Shown: positions 15,727-25,023, counted from the stretch's first letter. The stretch is 64,000 nt of DNA from an uncultured Eubacteriales bacterium (GCA_934436505.1 CAKSAP010000001.1:434001-498000), one strand, 5' to 3'. Notes: generated by a model not told the origin, from the letters alone. Numbers and translations: made by a program.

Positions 15727-16695
15727 AATCGTAGCAATAGGTTTCGGGGAGATGTCATAGAGGACACGGTTTACGCCTGAAACTTCCGCAAGAATTCTGT
15801 CACGGATTTTGAAAAGAATATCATAGGGGATTTCCTCAACTGTAGCCGACATAGCGTCAACTGTGTTGACAGCACGGAGAATTACGGGCCAATCCCAAAG
15901 CCTCTTGCCGTCCTTAACGCCTGTTGATTTGAAATCCGGAACAACTGTGAAATACTGCCAAACCTTACCCTGAAAGCCTGCTTTTTCGAACTCCTCACGA
16001 AGAATAGCGTCTGACTCACGAACAGCCTCAAGTCTGTCTCTTGTGATAGCACCTGTGCAGCGGACACCGAGACCGGGGCCGGGGAACGGCTGACGTTCAA
16101 CCATTGTTTCGGGGAGACCGAGAGCCTTGCCGACAACTCTGACTTCATCCTTAAAGAGAAGCTTAACGGGCTCAACAAGCTCAAATTTGAGATCCTCGGG
16201 GAGACCGCCGACGTTGTGATGAGCCTTTACGCCGTCGCTTTCAAGTATGTCGGGATAAATTGTACCCTGTGCAAGGAAGTCAACGCCGTCGAGCTTTCTT
16301 GCCTCTTCAACGAAAACGTTTATAAACTCATTGCCGATAATTTTTCTCTTTGCTTCGGGGTCCTCAACACCTGCAAGCTTATCGAGGAAACGGTCAATAG
16401 CGTCAACATAAACGAGGTTTGCGTCCATCTCATCCTTAAATACTCTGACAACCTCTTCGGGCTCGCCCTTACGGAGAAGTCCGTGGTTTACGTGTACGCA
16501 AACGAGCTGCTTGCCGATAGCCTTTACAAGAAGTGCGGCTACAACCGATGAGTCAACACCGCCTGAAAGAGCCAAAAGCACCTTTTTGTCGCCAACCTGA
16601 GCACGAATCTCCTCGATTTGCTCGGCGATAAATTTATCTGCTAATTCTTTTGTTGTAATTCGAGTCATTGACTCGGGACGTATATTAGTGTTCAT
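15715..16695 (-). CDS. GMP synthase ATP-pyrophosphatase domain protein (lacks glutaminase domain)
   Basis: A 326-residue protein covering the PP-loop ATPase (LSGGVDSSVVAALL) and the C-terminal GMP synthase dimer domain ending KPIATIEWE. The glutaminase half of GuaA is absent, as in archaeal two-subunit GMP synthases. It sits 18 bases after a full-length GuaA gene on the same strand. It may use ammonia directly, borrow a glutaminase, or serve a related amidation. The core active motifs look intact. GGAGG precedes the ATG at 16695. Confidence 0.85.
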   Translation of the reverse strand: MNTNIRPESMTRITTKELADKFIAEQIEEIRAQVGDKKVLLALSGGVDSSVVAALLVKAIGKQLVCVHVNHGLLRKGEPEEVVRVFKDEMDANLVYVDAIDRFLDKLAGVEDPEAKRKIIGNEFINVFVEEARKLDGVDFLAQGTIYPDILESDGVKAHHNVGGLPEDLKFELVEPVKLLFKDEVRVVGKALGLPETMVERQPFPGPGLGVRCTGAITRDRLEAVRESDAILREEFEKAGFQGKVWQYFTVVPDFKSTGVKDGKRLWDWPVILRAVNTVDAMSATVEEIPYDILFKIRDRILAEVSGVNRVLYDISPKPIATIEWE

Positions 16696-16713
16696 AAAAG
16701 CCTCCGTTTTATA

Positions 16714-18240
16714 TTATTCGTATTCAACCGTAGCAGGGGGCTTTGAGGTTATATCATAAACCACCCTGTTGATACCCTTTACTTCGTTGGTAATCCTGTT
16801 AGACACCCTCGCAAGCAGCTCATAGGGAATTCTCGCCCAATCGGCTGTCATAAAGTCGTCCGTCGTAACGGCTCTTAAGATTACCAGCTGCTCATAGGTT
16901 CTGTGGTCGCCCATAACTCCGACGGACTTAACGCCGGGGAGCACGGCAAAGAACTGTGCAAGATTGCTCTCGTATTCGGAAACAGCCATTTCCTCACGGA
17001 AAATCGCATCCGCCTGTTGCAAAATTTCAACCTTTTCTGCTGTGATTTCGCCGATTATCCTGACACCGAGACCGGGGCCGGGGAAGGGCTGACGCCAAAC
17101 GAGCTCATGCGGAATACCGAGCTTCTCGCCGACACGCCTTACCTCATCCTTGAAAAGACTTGAAAGCGGTTCAATAATGTCCAAAAACTCAATGTCGTCG
17201 GGCATTTTAACCTTGTTGTGATGCGTCTTTATCTTATCGGCATTGCCCTTGCCTGATTCGATACAGTCGGGATAGATAGTACCCTGTGCGAAATAGCCTT
17301 TTTCATCCTGCTTGCGGATTTCCTCCCAAAATACCTTGTAGAACTCCGTGCCGATGATTTTACGCTTCTCCTCGGGGTCTGTAACGCCCTTGAGAGCCTC
17401 CAAAAAATGCTCTTGGCAATTTACTCGGATAAATTTCATATCGAAAAGCGATGTAAAGGTTTTTTCAACGAAATCGCCCTCGTCCTTACGCATAAGACCT
17501 TGATCGACAAATACGCAGGTGAGCTGATCGCCGACGGCACGGCTCAAAAGTCCTGCCGCAACCGAGGAGTCAACTCCGCCCGAAAGACCGAGTATAACCT
17601 GCTTGTCGCCGATTTTTTCACGCAATTCGCTGACTGTTTTTTCTATGAAATTGTCCATTACCCAATCGCCTGAGCATTTGCAGACGAGATAGAGGAAGTT
17701 GTGGAGCGTTTTAAGTCCGTACTCGCTGTGAGTAACCTCGGGATGAAACTGCACGGCGTAAATTCCCTTTTCGGGATATTGCATTGCCGCACAGGGACAA
17801 TCCTTTGAGCAGCCGACAACCTCGAAATGCTCGGGGGGCTGCGCAATATAGTCGGTGTGGCTCATCCAAACAACGCTTTTTTCGGGTATGCCCTTGAAAA
17901 GCAAACTGTCCTTAACCGTAACCTCTATTTTGCCGTATTCCGAAACGGGCGCAGTTTTAACAACGCCGTCGCACATCCACGCAATAAGCTGACATCCGTA
18001 GCAAATACCGAGAACGGGAATGCCAAGCTCCAATATTTCCTTTGTGTAGTGCGGAGATTTCATATCGTAAACGCTGTTCGGTCCGCCTGTGAAAATAATA
18101 CCCTTGTAATTGTTAGCCTTGATGACCTCAATCGGGGTCGTATAGGGGAGTATTTCAGCGTAAACATTGTTATCACGGACTCTGCGTGCAATCAGCTGAT
18201 TATACTGACCGCCGAAGTCCAAAACAAGAATTTTCTCCAT
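16714..18240 (-). CDS. guaA: GMP synthase (glutamine-hydrolysing)
   Basis: A 508-residue enzyme that converts XMP to GMP with glutamine and ATP. The class I glutaminase domain shows the nucleophile in GICYGCQ and the partner residues in QFHPEVTHS. The PP-loop is LSGGVDSSVAAG, and the C-terminal domain ends KPPATVEYE. Start 18240 (MEKILVLDFGGQYN) fits family alignments and the AGGTG upstream. It is followed by the ATPase-only paralogue and preceded by purA, so purine end-branch genes are clustered. Confidence 0.93.
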   Translation of the reverse strand: MEKILVLDFGGQYNQLIARRVRDNNVYAEILPYTTPIEVIKANNYKGIIFTGGPNSVYDMKSPHYTKEILELGIPVLGICYGCQLIAWMCDGVVKTAPVSEYGKIEVTVKDSLLFKGIPEKSVVWMSHTDYIAQPPEHFEVVGCSKDCPCAAMQYPEKGIYAVQFHPEVTHSEYGLKTLHNFLYLVCKCSGDWVMDNFIEKTVSELREKIGDKQVILGLSGGVDSSVAAGLLSRAVGDQLTCVFVDQGLMRKDEGDFVEKTFTSLFDMKFIRVNCQEHFLEALKGVTDPEEKRKIIGTEFYKVFWEEIRKQDEKGYFAQGTIYPDCIESGKGNADKIKTHHNKVKMPDDIEFLDIIEPLSSLFKDEVRRVGEKLGIPHELVWRQPFPGPGLGVRIIGEITAEKVEILQQADAIFREEMAVSEYESNLAQFFAVLPGVKSVGVMGDHRTYEQLVILRAVTTDDFMTADWARIPYELLARVSNRITNEVKGINRVVYDITSKPPATVEYE

Positions 18241-18256
18241 ATATTTTTGCACCTGA

Positions 18257-19531
18257 TTATCTGTAGATTATAGCCTCACGCTCGGGGCCGTTTGATACCA
18301 TATCGATTTTATGACCGAGCTGTTTTTCGATAAACTCAACATAAGCCTTTGCCTCGTCGGGAAGCTCGTCATAGTTTTTAATGCCTCTTATGTCGCTGTG
18401 CCAGCCCTTGAGAGTTGTGAAAACGGGCTTGCATTTTTTAAGCACGGCGGTTGTGGGGAAGTCGTTGATGATTTCGCCGTCAACCTCGTAAGCTGTGCAA
18501 ACCTTGATTTCGTCGAGATATGAAAGACAGTCGATAGCCGTCATAACAACCTTTGTCGCACCCTGACATTCAATGCCGTAGCGAGTAGCAACGCAGTCAA
18601 ACCAGCCGACTCTTCTCGGTCTGCCCGTTGTAGCACCGAATTCGCCCTTGTCGCCGCCGTGGATACGAAGCTCCTGTGCCTCGTCCTCGTCCAAAATTTC
18701 AGAAACGAATTCGCCTGCGCCGACAGCAGAAGAATAAGCCTTAGTAACCGTGATGACCTCTTTAATCATATGAGGCGGAATACCTGCGCCTACCGCACCG
18801 TAGCCTGCAAGAGTCGAGGACGAAGTAACCATCGGATAGATACCGAAATCGGGGTCTTTAAGAGTACCGAGCTGACCCTCAAGGAGAATTTCCTTGCCGT
18901 CCTTGATAGCCTGCTGAAGATAAGCGTGAGTGTCGCAAACATAGGGAGCGATTTTCTCCTTATACTCCATACAGGTATTGTAAAGCTCCTCCTCGTCGAG
19001 CAGTGGCTTGTGATAAACGTGCTCAAGAGTGAGGTTTTTCAATGTGCATATGTTTTTAAGTTTTGCTCTGAGAGTTTCCTCGTCGAAAAGCTCGTTCAAC
19101 TGAATACCGATTTTAGCATACTTGTCCGAGAAGAAGGGAGCAATACCGCTTTTTGTAGAGCCGAAAGCGTTTTTGCCGAGACGTTCCTCCTCGTATGTGT
19201 CCAAAAGAATGTGATAGGGCATCAAAATCTGCACTCTGTCCGAAACAAGAAGCTTCGGATTAAGACCTGCCTTGCGTACATCCTCAAGCTCGCTCAAAAA
19301 CTTGTTGATATCAAGCGCAACGCCGTTTCCGATAATGCAGGTAGTGTGGTCATAGCACACACCGCTGGGCATTAAGTGGAACGCAAAACGTCCCTTATCG
19401 TTGATAATGGTGTGTCCCGCATTTGCACCGCCCTGAAAACGAATGACAATGTCCGCCTTTTCGGCAAACATATCGGTAATTTTACCCTTGCCCTCATCGC
19501 CCCAGTTAGCGCCGACAATTGCTTTTACCAT
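18257..19531 (-). CDS. purA: Adenylosuccinate synthase
   Basis: A 424-residue enzyme joining IMP and aspartate with GTP on the way to AMP. The N-terminal GANWGDEGKGKITD (6-19) holds the P-loop and catalytic Asp; the IMP-binding VSDRVQILMPYH segment and the TTGRPRRVGWFD segment are intact. Length is normal. A GGAGGAA site precedes the start. It heads a unit with guaA and the ATP-PPase paralogue. Confidence 0.95.
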   Translation of the reverse strand: MVKAIVGANWGDEGKGKITDMFAEKADIVIRFQGGANAGHTIINDKGRFAFHLMPSGVCYDHTTCIIGNGVALDINKFLSELEDVRKAGLNPKLLVSDRVQILMPYHILLDTYEEERLGKNAFGSTKSGIAPFFSDKYAKIGIQLNELFDEETLRAKLKNICTLKNLTLEHVYHKPLLDEEELYNTCMEYKEKIAPYVCDTHAYLQQAIKDGKEILLEGQLGTLKDPDFGIYPMVTSSSTLAGYGAVGAGIPPHMIKEVITVTKAYSSAVGAGEFVSEILDEDEAQELRIHGGDKGEFGATTGRPRRVGWFDCVATRYGIECQGATKVVMTAIDCLSYLDEIKVCTAYEVDGEIINDFPTTAVLKKCKPVFTTLKGWHSDIRGIKNYDELPDEAKAYVEFIEKQLGHKIDMVSNGPEREAIIYR

Positions 19532-19583
19532 TGTTGTTTCCTCCTTAAAGGTTTCATATTTTTAGTTCAAACCATACGTAAAT

Positions 19584-19612
19584 ATTATATAATACTATGC
19601 CCGTTATGTCAA
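19584..19612 (-). promoter_or_regulatory. Promoter of purA
   Basis: On the minus strand, TTGACA (19607-19612) and TATAAT (19584-19589) are separated by 17 bases, both perfect consensus boxes. Confidence 0.8.
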
Positions 19613-19641
19613 CGAAAAGCGAAGCGGACAGGCAATAAAAA

Positions 19642-19670
19642 ACAAGGCTGACAAAAATCTTCAGCCTTGT
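19642..19670 (-). terminator. Intrinsic terminator after the metal exporter gene
   Basis: A 10-bp stem (ACAAGGCTGA with TCAGCCTTGT) encloses a 9-base loop; on the minus strand it is followed by TTTTTT. Confidence 0.85.
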
Positions 19671-19686
19671 GTGTATTTTTTATAAA

Positions 19687-20547
19687 TCATATCGGCAAAA
19701 ATGATACGATAATACCCGAAAGCACCGAGCAAGCGTACATAATTGCAACGATTTTTATATTCTCTTTTACATTTTTATTTTCACGGAAAATTACAATAAG
19801 TCCTGCGCCCGCACCCATACAAAGTCCCGAGATGACCGAGGCAAAGCTGATAGCACCCTTTAGGTAAAGCTCTGTGAGAACAATCGAAGAGGCGCAGTTG
19901 GGGATAATGCCGATTATAGCCGACAAAAACGGCTGAAAAACCGTGTCGGAGAGCAAGAGCTTTGAAATTCTGTCAATGCCCAAAAGCGAAATCACAAGAT
20001 TTAGCACAAAAACGGTTAATACAAGGAAGCCGAAAATTTTTACCGTGTGATGAAGAGCAGGCTTTAATATTCCGCCGTGCTCGTCGTGGCAGCCGCAATG
20101 CTCGTCTCTGCACAGATCTTCAACGTGTTTTTCGGGCTCGGGACGTTTCTTTTCGAGGAGCATAATTATATAGCCGAAAATTATTGCAATAACGACCTTG
20201 ACGGCAATGAGCTTTAGTATTTCGCCCTTGCTTTCGGGGTGCGAGAGCATAATTATAACCGCCTCGTCCGAGGTGGAGAGAAACACCGCAACAAGCGTGC
20301 CGAGACCTATCAGGCCGCCCGAATAGAGATTTGCCGCAAAGACGGAAAATCCGCACTGCGGAACACAGCCGAGAAGTGCGCCGACAAGAGGGCCGAGCTT
20401 TCCCGAGCTTGCAAGAATTTTATCGGTCTTTTTAGATGTGTGATGCTCAACCGCTTCAAGCAAAAGAAACGCAAAGAACAAAAACGGCAGCATTTTTAAG
20501 CAGTCAAGCGCCGTGTCAAGCGTAACGTCCTTTAATATATCAAGCAA
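19687..20547 (-). CDS. Putative manganese/heavy-metal exporter (ArsP_2 type)
   Basis: A 286-residue membrane protein with about 8-10 hydrophobic segments arranged as two halves. Each half carries a small-residue/Cys-Pro motif (GCVPQCGFS and GIIPNCASS), as in the ArsP_2 'putative manganese transporter' family. A cytosolic loop in the middle is rich in His and Cys (DEHCGCHDEHGG) and could bind the metal. It lies 6 bases after a Fur-family gene on the same strand, so it is probably controlled by that regulator. The transported ion is not shown by sequence. Confidence 0.75.
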   Translation of the reverse strand: MLDILKDVTLDTALDCLKMLPFLFFAFLLLEAVEHHTSKKTDKILASSGKLGPLVGALLGCVPQCGFSVFAANLYSGGLIGLGTLVAVFLSTSDEAVIIMLSHPESKGEILKLIAVKVVIAIIFGYIIMLLEKKRPEPEKHVEDLCRDEHCGCHDEHGGILKPALHHTVKIFGFLVLTVFVLNLVISLLGIDRISKLLLSDTVFQPFLSAIIGIIPNCASSIVLTELYLKGAISFASVISGLCMGAGAGLIVIFRENKNVKENIKIVAIMYACSVLSGIIVSFLPI

Positions 20548-20553
20548 GTAAAA

Positions 20554-20958
20554 TCAATCCTTTCTGCGACAGTCGCCGCAAACGCCGTAAAGCACAGTCC
20601 TTTCGCCGTCAATGACAAAATCGTGCTCCTTTTCGATATGCTCCGACAGGCCGTTCAAAAAATCACATTCAGCGTGCAAGAGCTTTCCGCATTTAAGGCA
20701 TTTCAAATGATAATGCTTATGGCAATCGTCGGAACCCTCGAAATATTGATAGCAGGCGGACGCACCGTCGCCGAGCAGGTATTTCCTGATTATTCCGTCG
20801 TCGTGCAGCCTTTCAAGATGGCGGTAAACGGTCGTTCTGCCGATGTTACTGCCGCCTTGACGAAGCGAATAATAGACCTCCTCCGCCGTGAGGTGCTTAT
20901 CTTTATTATTCCTCAAAAAATCGAGTATTTCCGTACTCTGCTTTGTTGTATATCCCAT
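20554..20958 (-). CDS. Fur-family metalloregulator
   Basis: A 134-residue repressor with an N-terminal winged helix (STEILDFLRNNKDKHLTAEEVY) and a metal-binding C-terminal half (HYHLKCLKCGKLLHAEC, then CGDC) with two CxxC pairs for the structural zinc. It might be a Fur, Zur or Mur type; sequence alone does not decide. A palindrome over its transcription start suggests it represses itself and the linked exporter. Confidence 0.87.
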   Translation of the reverse strand: MGYTTKQSTEILDFLRNNKDKHLTAEEVYYSLRQGGSNIGRTTVYRHLERLHDDGIIRKYLLGDGASACYQYFEGSDDCHKHYHLKCLKCGKLLHAECDFLNGLSEHIEKEHDFVIDGERTVLYGVCGDCRRKD

Positions 20959-20975
20959 ATTTCGCCTCCGAAATG

Positions 20976-21030
20976 AAATTGAAAACGAATTTCAATTTGT
21001 AATTATATATCCTTTGCGGCTCTGTGTCAA
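20976..21030 (-). promoter_or_regulatory. Promoter with Fur-type operator upstream of the regulator gene
   Basis: On the minus strand, TTGACA (21025-21030) and TATAAT (21002-21007) have a 17-base spacer. Just downstream, a 9-5-9 palindrome (AAATTGAAA, ACGAA, TTTCAATTT; 20976-20998) covers the start point. Position and AT-rich symmetry fit autorepression by the Fur-family protein. Confidence 0.75.
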
Positions 21031-21040
21031 GACAAAAAAA

Positions 21041-21065
21041 TAAAGGCTCGAAGAACGAGCCTTTA
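21041..21065 (-). terminator. Hairpin after the ferredoxin gene
   Basis: A 10-bp stem (TAAAGGCTCG with CGAGCCTTTA) encloses a 5-base loop; TTTTTTTGTC follows on the minus strand. Confidence 0.8.
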
Positions 21066-21083
21066 TAAACTTCCCAAAACGGA

Positions 21084-21254
21084 TTAGTCCTGAGCGGGAG
21101 CTCCTACGGGGCAAACCTCTGCGCAGTTGCCGCATTCAATGCAAGTATCTGCATCGATTACGTACTTATCGCCGCCGTCAGAAATAGCTTCAACGGGGCA
21201 TTCTGCAGCGCAAGCACCGCATGAAATGCAATCATCACTGATTTTGTATGCCAT
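21084..21254 (-). CDS. 2[4Fe-4S] ferredoxin
   Basis: A 56-residue clostridial-type ferredoxin, an electron carrier of the anaerobic cytoplasm. Two CxxCxxCxxxCP motifs are complete (CISCGACAAECP and CIECGNCAEVCP). It starts MAYKISDDC with GGGAGGT upstream, and it has its own terminator, so it is likely a single-gene transcript. Confidence 0.95.
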   Translation of the reverse strand: MAYKISDDCISCGACAAECPVEAISDGGDKYVIDADTCIECGNCAEVCPVGAPAQD

Positions 21255-21332
21255 AATTCTTACCTCCCTTGTCGTTTATTGATTTACATTGTAACACAAT
21301 TTTTTGAAATTTCAAGAGGTATTTTATGAATT

Positions 21333-22196
21333 TTATTCGATACCCTTGAGAGCCTCGATTTCTTTTTTGTCAAGTCTTATCTGTGCGTCCTTGATAAGCT
21401 TGACGCTGTGGCGTTCAACGAGCACGGGTGCGGCGTCGCTTCGCCTGTCAAGACGAACCTTTAGCATACCCGTAATAAGGTTGTTTTCGATTACCGTGCC
21501 TCTGCCCTCGACAGTCTCCACAATAGCGCCGACCTTCGGGGTGTGGCGCAAAAGATGCTCATATGTGTCCTGCTCATATTTAAGACAGCACATAAGTCTG
21601 CCGCAGGTGCCGCTGATTTTAACGGGGTTTAAGGACATACCCTGTTCCTTTGCCATCTTAATTGAAACGGGCTGGAATTCGCCGAGGAACGTATTACAGC
21701 AGAAGGGTCTGCCGCATATTCCGAAGCCGCCGAGCTTCTTTGCACCGTCTCTGACGCCGATTTGCCTCAATTCAATTCTTGTTCTGAATACGCCTGCAAG
21801 GTCCTTTACAAGCTCACGGAAGTCAACTCTGCCGTCTGCGGTAAAATAGAAAAGAATTTTGCTTGAGTCAAAGGTGTATTCGACGTCTACAAGCTTCATA
21901 TCAAGACCGTGACGGGCAATTTTTTCTTCGCAGATTTGGAAAGCCTTTTTTTCCTTTTCCTTATTCTGCTCAACTGTCGCCAAATCCTCTTTTGTTGCGT
22001 GTCTGATAACAGGCTTCAAGGGTGCTACGATGCTTTCGTCGGGAACATCGCTGTTTTCCGTTGCAACCTCGCCGCATTCAAGACCTCTTGCGGTTTCGAC
22101 TATCGCCTTATCTCCTTTTTGAAAAGTCATACCGTTCGGACTGAAGTAGTAAACCTTTCCTACGTCCTTAAATTTTATACCGACTATCTCTGCCAT
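21333..22196 (-). CDS. ricT: PSP1-domain protein RicT (YaaT)
   Basis: A 287-residue protein of the PSP1 family. The conserved cysteine pairs appear in CGRPFCCNTF and GTCGRLMCCLKYE. In Bacillus, RicT joins RicA and RicF in an iron-sulfur complex that helps RNase Y and affects sporulation and competence. It follows holB by 11 bases, the same neighbour as in many Firmicutes. A GGAG site precedes the start. Confidence 0.88.
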   Translation of the reverse strand: MAEIVGIKFKDVGKVYYFSPNGMTFQKGDKAIVETARGLECGEVATENSDVPDESIVAPLKPVIRHATKEDLATVEQNKEKEKKAFQICEEKIARHGLDMKLVDVEYTFDSSKILFYFTADGRVDFRELVKDLAGVFRTRIELRQIGVRDGAKKLGGFGICGRPFCCNTFLGEFQPVSIKMAKEQGMSLNPVKISGTCGRLMCCLKYEQDTYEHLLRHTPKVGAIVETVEGRGTVIENNLITGMLKVRLDRRSDAAPVLVERHSVKLIKDAQIRLDKKEIEALKGIE

Positions 22197-22207
22197 ATAT
22201 TTCTCCT

Positions 22208-23077
22208 TTATTTGCCTACCGCCGAGCGTAAACGTTCGCTCATTGCGGTTATGAGTAAATTATAATTTGCGTTTTGCCTGAATAATCTGACAAGCTCGCC
22301 CGTAACCGCCGTCAGCGAATAGAGCTTGCCTGCCGAGAGCTTTCCGCACAGGGCGTTCGTTGCGTCGGAAAACTCCGAATTGTTTATGCCCGTCTGCTTA
22401 AAGATGAGCGCATCGGTAAATATCCTTGTGAGTACCGACAGCGTTTCAAGAAAGCTGTTTTTGTCGCTCGCAAGGGGAGAGAGCTCCTTCAAAAGCTCCA
22501 ATTCCGTGTCGGCACAGACGGCAATCGCAATAGCCTTTGCAAGCTCAACGCATTTTTCGGAATAAACTTCCTCCGCCTGTGAAAGACTTATCAGCGACGC
22601 TCTTGAAATTATCGTGTCGAGCATTGCGCTTTTTGAGGTGCAGGTTAATATGAAATAATCGAAATGCGGCGGCTCTTCAAGAATTTTGAGCAACGCATTC
22701 TCCGAGGACTCGTTCATATTCTGCGCCTCGGTTATTATATAAACCTTTTTGTCGGAGTCATTCGGGATAACAAAGGCGTCCTGCTTTATCTGCCTTGAAA
22801 GCTCGACCTTAAAGGTATAATTTTCTTTTTCCTCGCCGTATTGCTTAATGTCGGGATTTGCGTTCGCTCTGCATTTTACACAGGCAGGGCAAATACCGCA
22901 GGGCTTTTCGTCCTCGCCCTTGCAGACGATCATATTCGCAAGGAAACGGGCAAATTTTACCCTTTCGTCAAGCGTTCCGCCCTCGACAAGAAAGGTCTGC
23001 GGAAACGTGTTGTTCTTCGCATATGACCGCAGAGCGTCACTCTCACGGCGGTTTAGATTAAAATCATCTATTCTCAT
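22208..23077 (-). CDS. holB: DNA polymerase III delta' subunit
   Basis: A 289-residue clamp-loader subunit. It has the zinc-binding cysteines (CKGEDEKPCGICPACVKC) and the AEDMN-like segment EAQNMNESSENALLKILEEP typical of the family. The Walker A is not functional-looking, as expected for delta'. It acts with DnaX and HolA to load the sliding clamp. It is part of a close-packed minus-strand run with ricT downstream. Confidence 0.88.
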   Translation of the reverse strand: MRIDDFNLNRRESDALRSYAKNNTFPQTFLVEGGTLDERVKFARFLANMIVCKGEDEKPCGICPACVKCRANANPDIKQYGEEKENYTFKVELSRQIKQDAFVIPNDSDKKVYIITEAQNMNESSENALLKILEEPPHFDYFILTCTSKSAMLDTIISRASLISLSQAEEVYSEKCVELAKAIAIAVCADTELELLKELSPLASDKNSFLETLSVLTRIFTDALIFKQTGINNSEFSDATNALCGKLSAGKLYSLTAVTGELVRLFRQNANYNLLITAMSERLRSAVGK

Positions 23078-23094
23078 AAAATCAAAATCTTTCG

Positions 23095-24033
23095 TTAAAA
23101 ATTCTGCGAAAGCGCTATCATAATCGGCATTGTGATAATCGAGATAAAGCTCACGATTGCAACCGTCTGCGATGCCGCACCGTTATCCCTGCCGTACTTT
23201 GTGGAAAACATTACCGTATTGTTGGCAGTCGGTGCAGAGGCCGAAAGAATAAGAGCCGTAAGCAATGTGCCCGAAATGCCCATAAGTCTGAATATACCGA
23301 AGCAAATAAGCGGCATCACTATCAATTTCAGCAACGCCACAAGATATGCTTCACGGCGGAAGAACATCTTTTTAAGGTCGGTATTTGAAAGATATGTGCC
23401 GAACATAAGCATTGCAAGCGGTGTGTTGAGGCTTGCAATGTATTCGACGGGAGCGAGTATTACGTCGGGGAGGCGAAGCTCCAAAAGATAGATAGGAAGT
23501 CCGATTATGACCGAGATAATACCGGGGTTAAATATAAGTGATTTCAAGCTTATCGGCGACTTTCCGTTTTCGCTCTTTTTCATAAGATAAACGCCGTGCG
23601 TAAATGAAAAAATGTTGAACGGGATAAGCACGCCCGAGCAGAAGAACACGCCCTCATTGCCGAGAACAGCCGCCGCAAGCGGAAGCACCATATAGCCGAC
23701 GTTGCCGTAAACGCAGGCGAATTTATATACCCTTATCGAGTCCTCAACGCCGTGTCTGAAAAACGGCAGCGAGATTATAATCGCAATAACGTGAAAAACC
23801 GTACCGCAAAGGAAGGACATAAGAAGATTGTGCCAATTTTCGTCTGTCAGCTCCATTGCCGTAAACGAGGTTATGATTATCGCAGGGGCAACTATATAGA
23901 AAAGCAGGTCATTTGTAAGCCTTGAAGCCTTTTCGGTAAAAAGCTTCGTTCTGTCGCAGATAAAGCCGACGGCAACAATTATATAGAGAATTGCCACCTG
24001 CTTTGCCGCAACCGCAACATTTTGTAAAAACAT
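23095..24033 (-). CDS. AEC-family transporter (auxin efflux carrier type)
   Basis: A 312-residue membrane protein with about 10 hydrophobic segments in two halves of five, each half with a kinked helix containing asparagine or proline. This is the Mem_trans/AEC family, which exports organic acids such as malate in bacteria. Substrate is unknown. It lies between a citrate synthase unit and holB with short gaps; a link to citrate or malate efflux is possible but only by neighbourhood. Confidence 0.82.
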   Translation of the reverse strand: MFLQNVAVAAKQVAILYIIVAVGFICDRTKLFTEKASRLTNDLLFYIVAPAIIITSFTAMELTDENWHNLLMSFLCGTVFHVIAIIISLPFFRHGVEDSIRVYKFACVYGNVGYMVLPLAAAVLGNEGVFFCSGVLIPFNIFSFTHGVYLMKKSENGKSPISLKSLIFNPGIISVIIGLPIYLLELRLPDVILAPVEYIASLNTPLAMLMFGTYLSNTDLKKMFFRREAYLVALLKLIVMPLICFGIFRLMGISGTLLTALILSASAPTANNTVMFSTKYGRDNGAASQTVAIVSFISIITMPIMIALSQNF

Positions 24034-24047
24034 ATTTGTACCTGCCG

Positions 24048-25004
24048 TCAGTTATTGAGGAAATCTTCGTCAACAGTATCATTTGACGGCTTTTCGTCGT
24101 TATCTGCGAGCAAGTCATCCTCACTTGCGCTTCTGCCCGATTTTGAGCAAGCGGCAACGTAGATAATAGCAAAAATGCCGAAGGTCAAATCGGTAAGAGA
24201 GAACGGGAAGCCCGTCGGAAGCGTAGCTGAAAGTCCGCAAACGGTAACGGCAAGTCTTGATATTGAAATTACAAGCGCAAACATTGCCGCAATCAGACCG
24301 TAGCGCATAGCCTTACGCATTTCGTACTTTTGGCAAACCTGAGAGCTTATTCTTGCAAACGACATAAAGAAAAGCATCATAAATATAAGCATACCCAATT
24401 CGAGCATAAGGTCAGCCAATACCGTAAAGCTGATTTTTGTCATAAATCTGTAAACCGTCTTGAACATTGCCCAGAAAAGGGGAGTCAAGGCGAGGAATTT
24501 GTAGTCTGAAAAATTGCCCTTGCCGTCGTTGTAATAGAGGGCAAAGAGTAGGAAATAAATGCAGGCGCACAAGCCGAAAAGAGCTTCGAAGAACAGCGCA
24601 AACATACCGTTTGAGAACAGATATGCTATTACGTTTGAGCCTGCGCCGTAGCTTGTAACTGATTTTATAAACGAGCCTACACAAATGCCTGTGTCATACG
24701 CAAGCCCGAGCGCAAAGAGTGCCGAGCCGATTAAAAGCGATTTCGATTTGCCTCTCACGGACTTTGAAGCCGTGACCCTGTTTGTGAGCGTAACAAGTAT
24801 AAATAATGCCAACGCAAAGACAACTGCGAGAGCGTAAAAAACATAAACGCTTGCATTTATTCTTGCGAAAAATCCGCTTGAATCTCTCTCGTTAAGACAA
24901 ATAAGCTGATAAATTCTTATCGGTGTCAAGCAAGCGAGTGCAACGCCGAGAACAGCGTATATCGCCTTAAAGCCAATGTTCTTTTTTGATGATTTTGAAC
25001 TCAT
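24048..25004 (-). CDS. Polytopic membrane protein of unknown function
   Basis: A 318-residue protein with about eight hydrophobic segments and an acidic C-terminal tail (SEDDLLADNDEKPSNDTVDE). I do not recognise the family. The start at 25004 (MSSKSSKKN) is preferred because GAGGC lies upstream and the longer frame to 25085 would overlap the citrate synthase gene. It is 19 bases after citrate synthase and 14 before the AEC carrier, so it is almost certainly cotranscribed with both. Confidence 0.65.
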   Translation of the reverse strand: MSSKSSKKNIGFKAIYAVLGVALACLTPIRIYQLICLNERDSSGFFARINASVYVFYALAVVFALALFILVTLTNRVTASKSVRGKSKSLLIGSALFALGLAYDTGICVGSFIKSVTSYGAGSNVIAYLFSNGMFALFFEALFGLCACIYFLLFALYYNDGKGNFSDYKFLALTPLFWAMFKTVYRFMTKISFTVLADLMLELGMLIFMMLFFMSFARISSQVCQKYEMRKAMRYGLIAAMFALVISISRLAVTVCGLSATLPTGFPFSLTDLTFGIFAIIYVAACSKSGRSASEDDLLADNDEKPSNDTVDEDFLNN

Positions 25005-25023
25005 TTTTAAGCCTCTTTCGTAA

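Noticed and set aside
18659..19375. Long plus-strand frame (238 codons) inside purA
   Set aside because: It is antisense to the well-conserved purA gene and has no ribosome site or domain.
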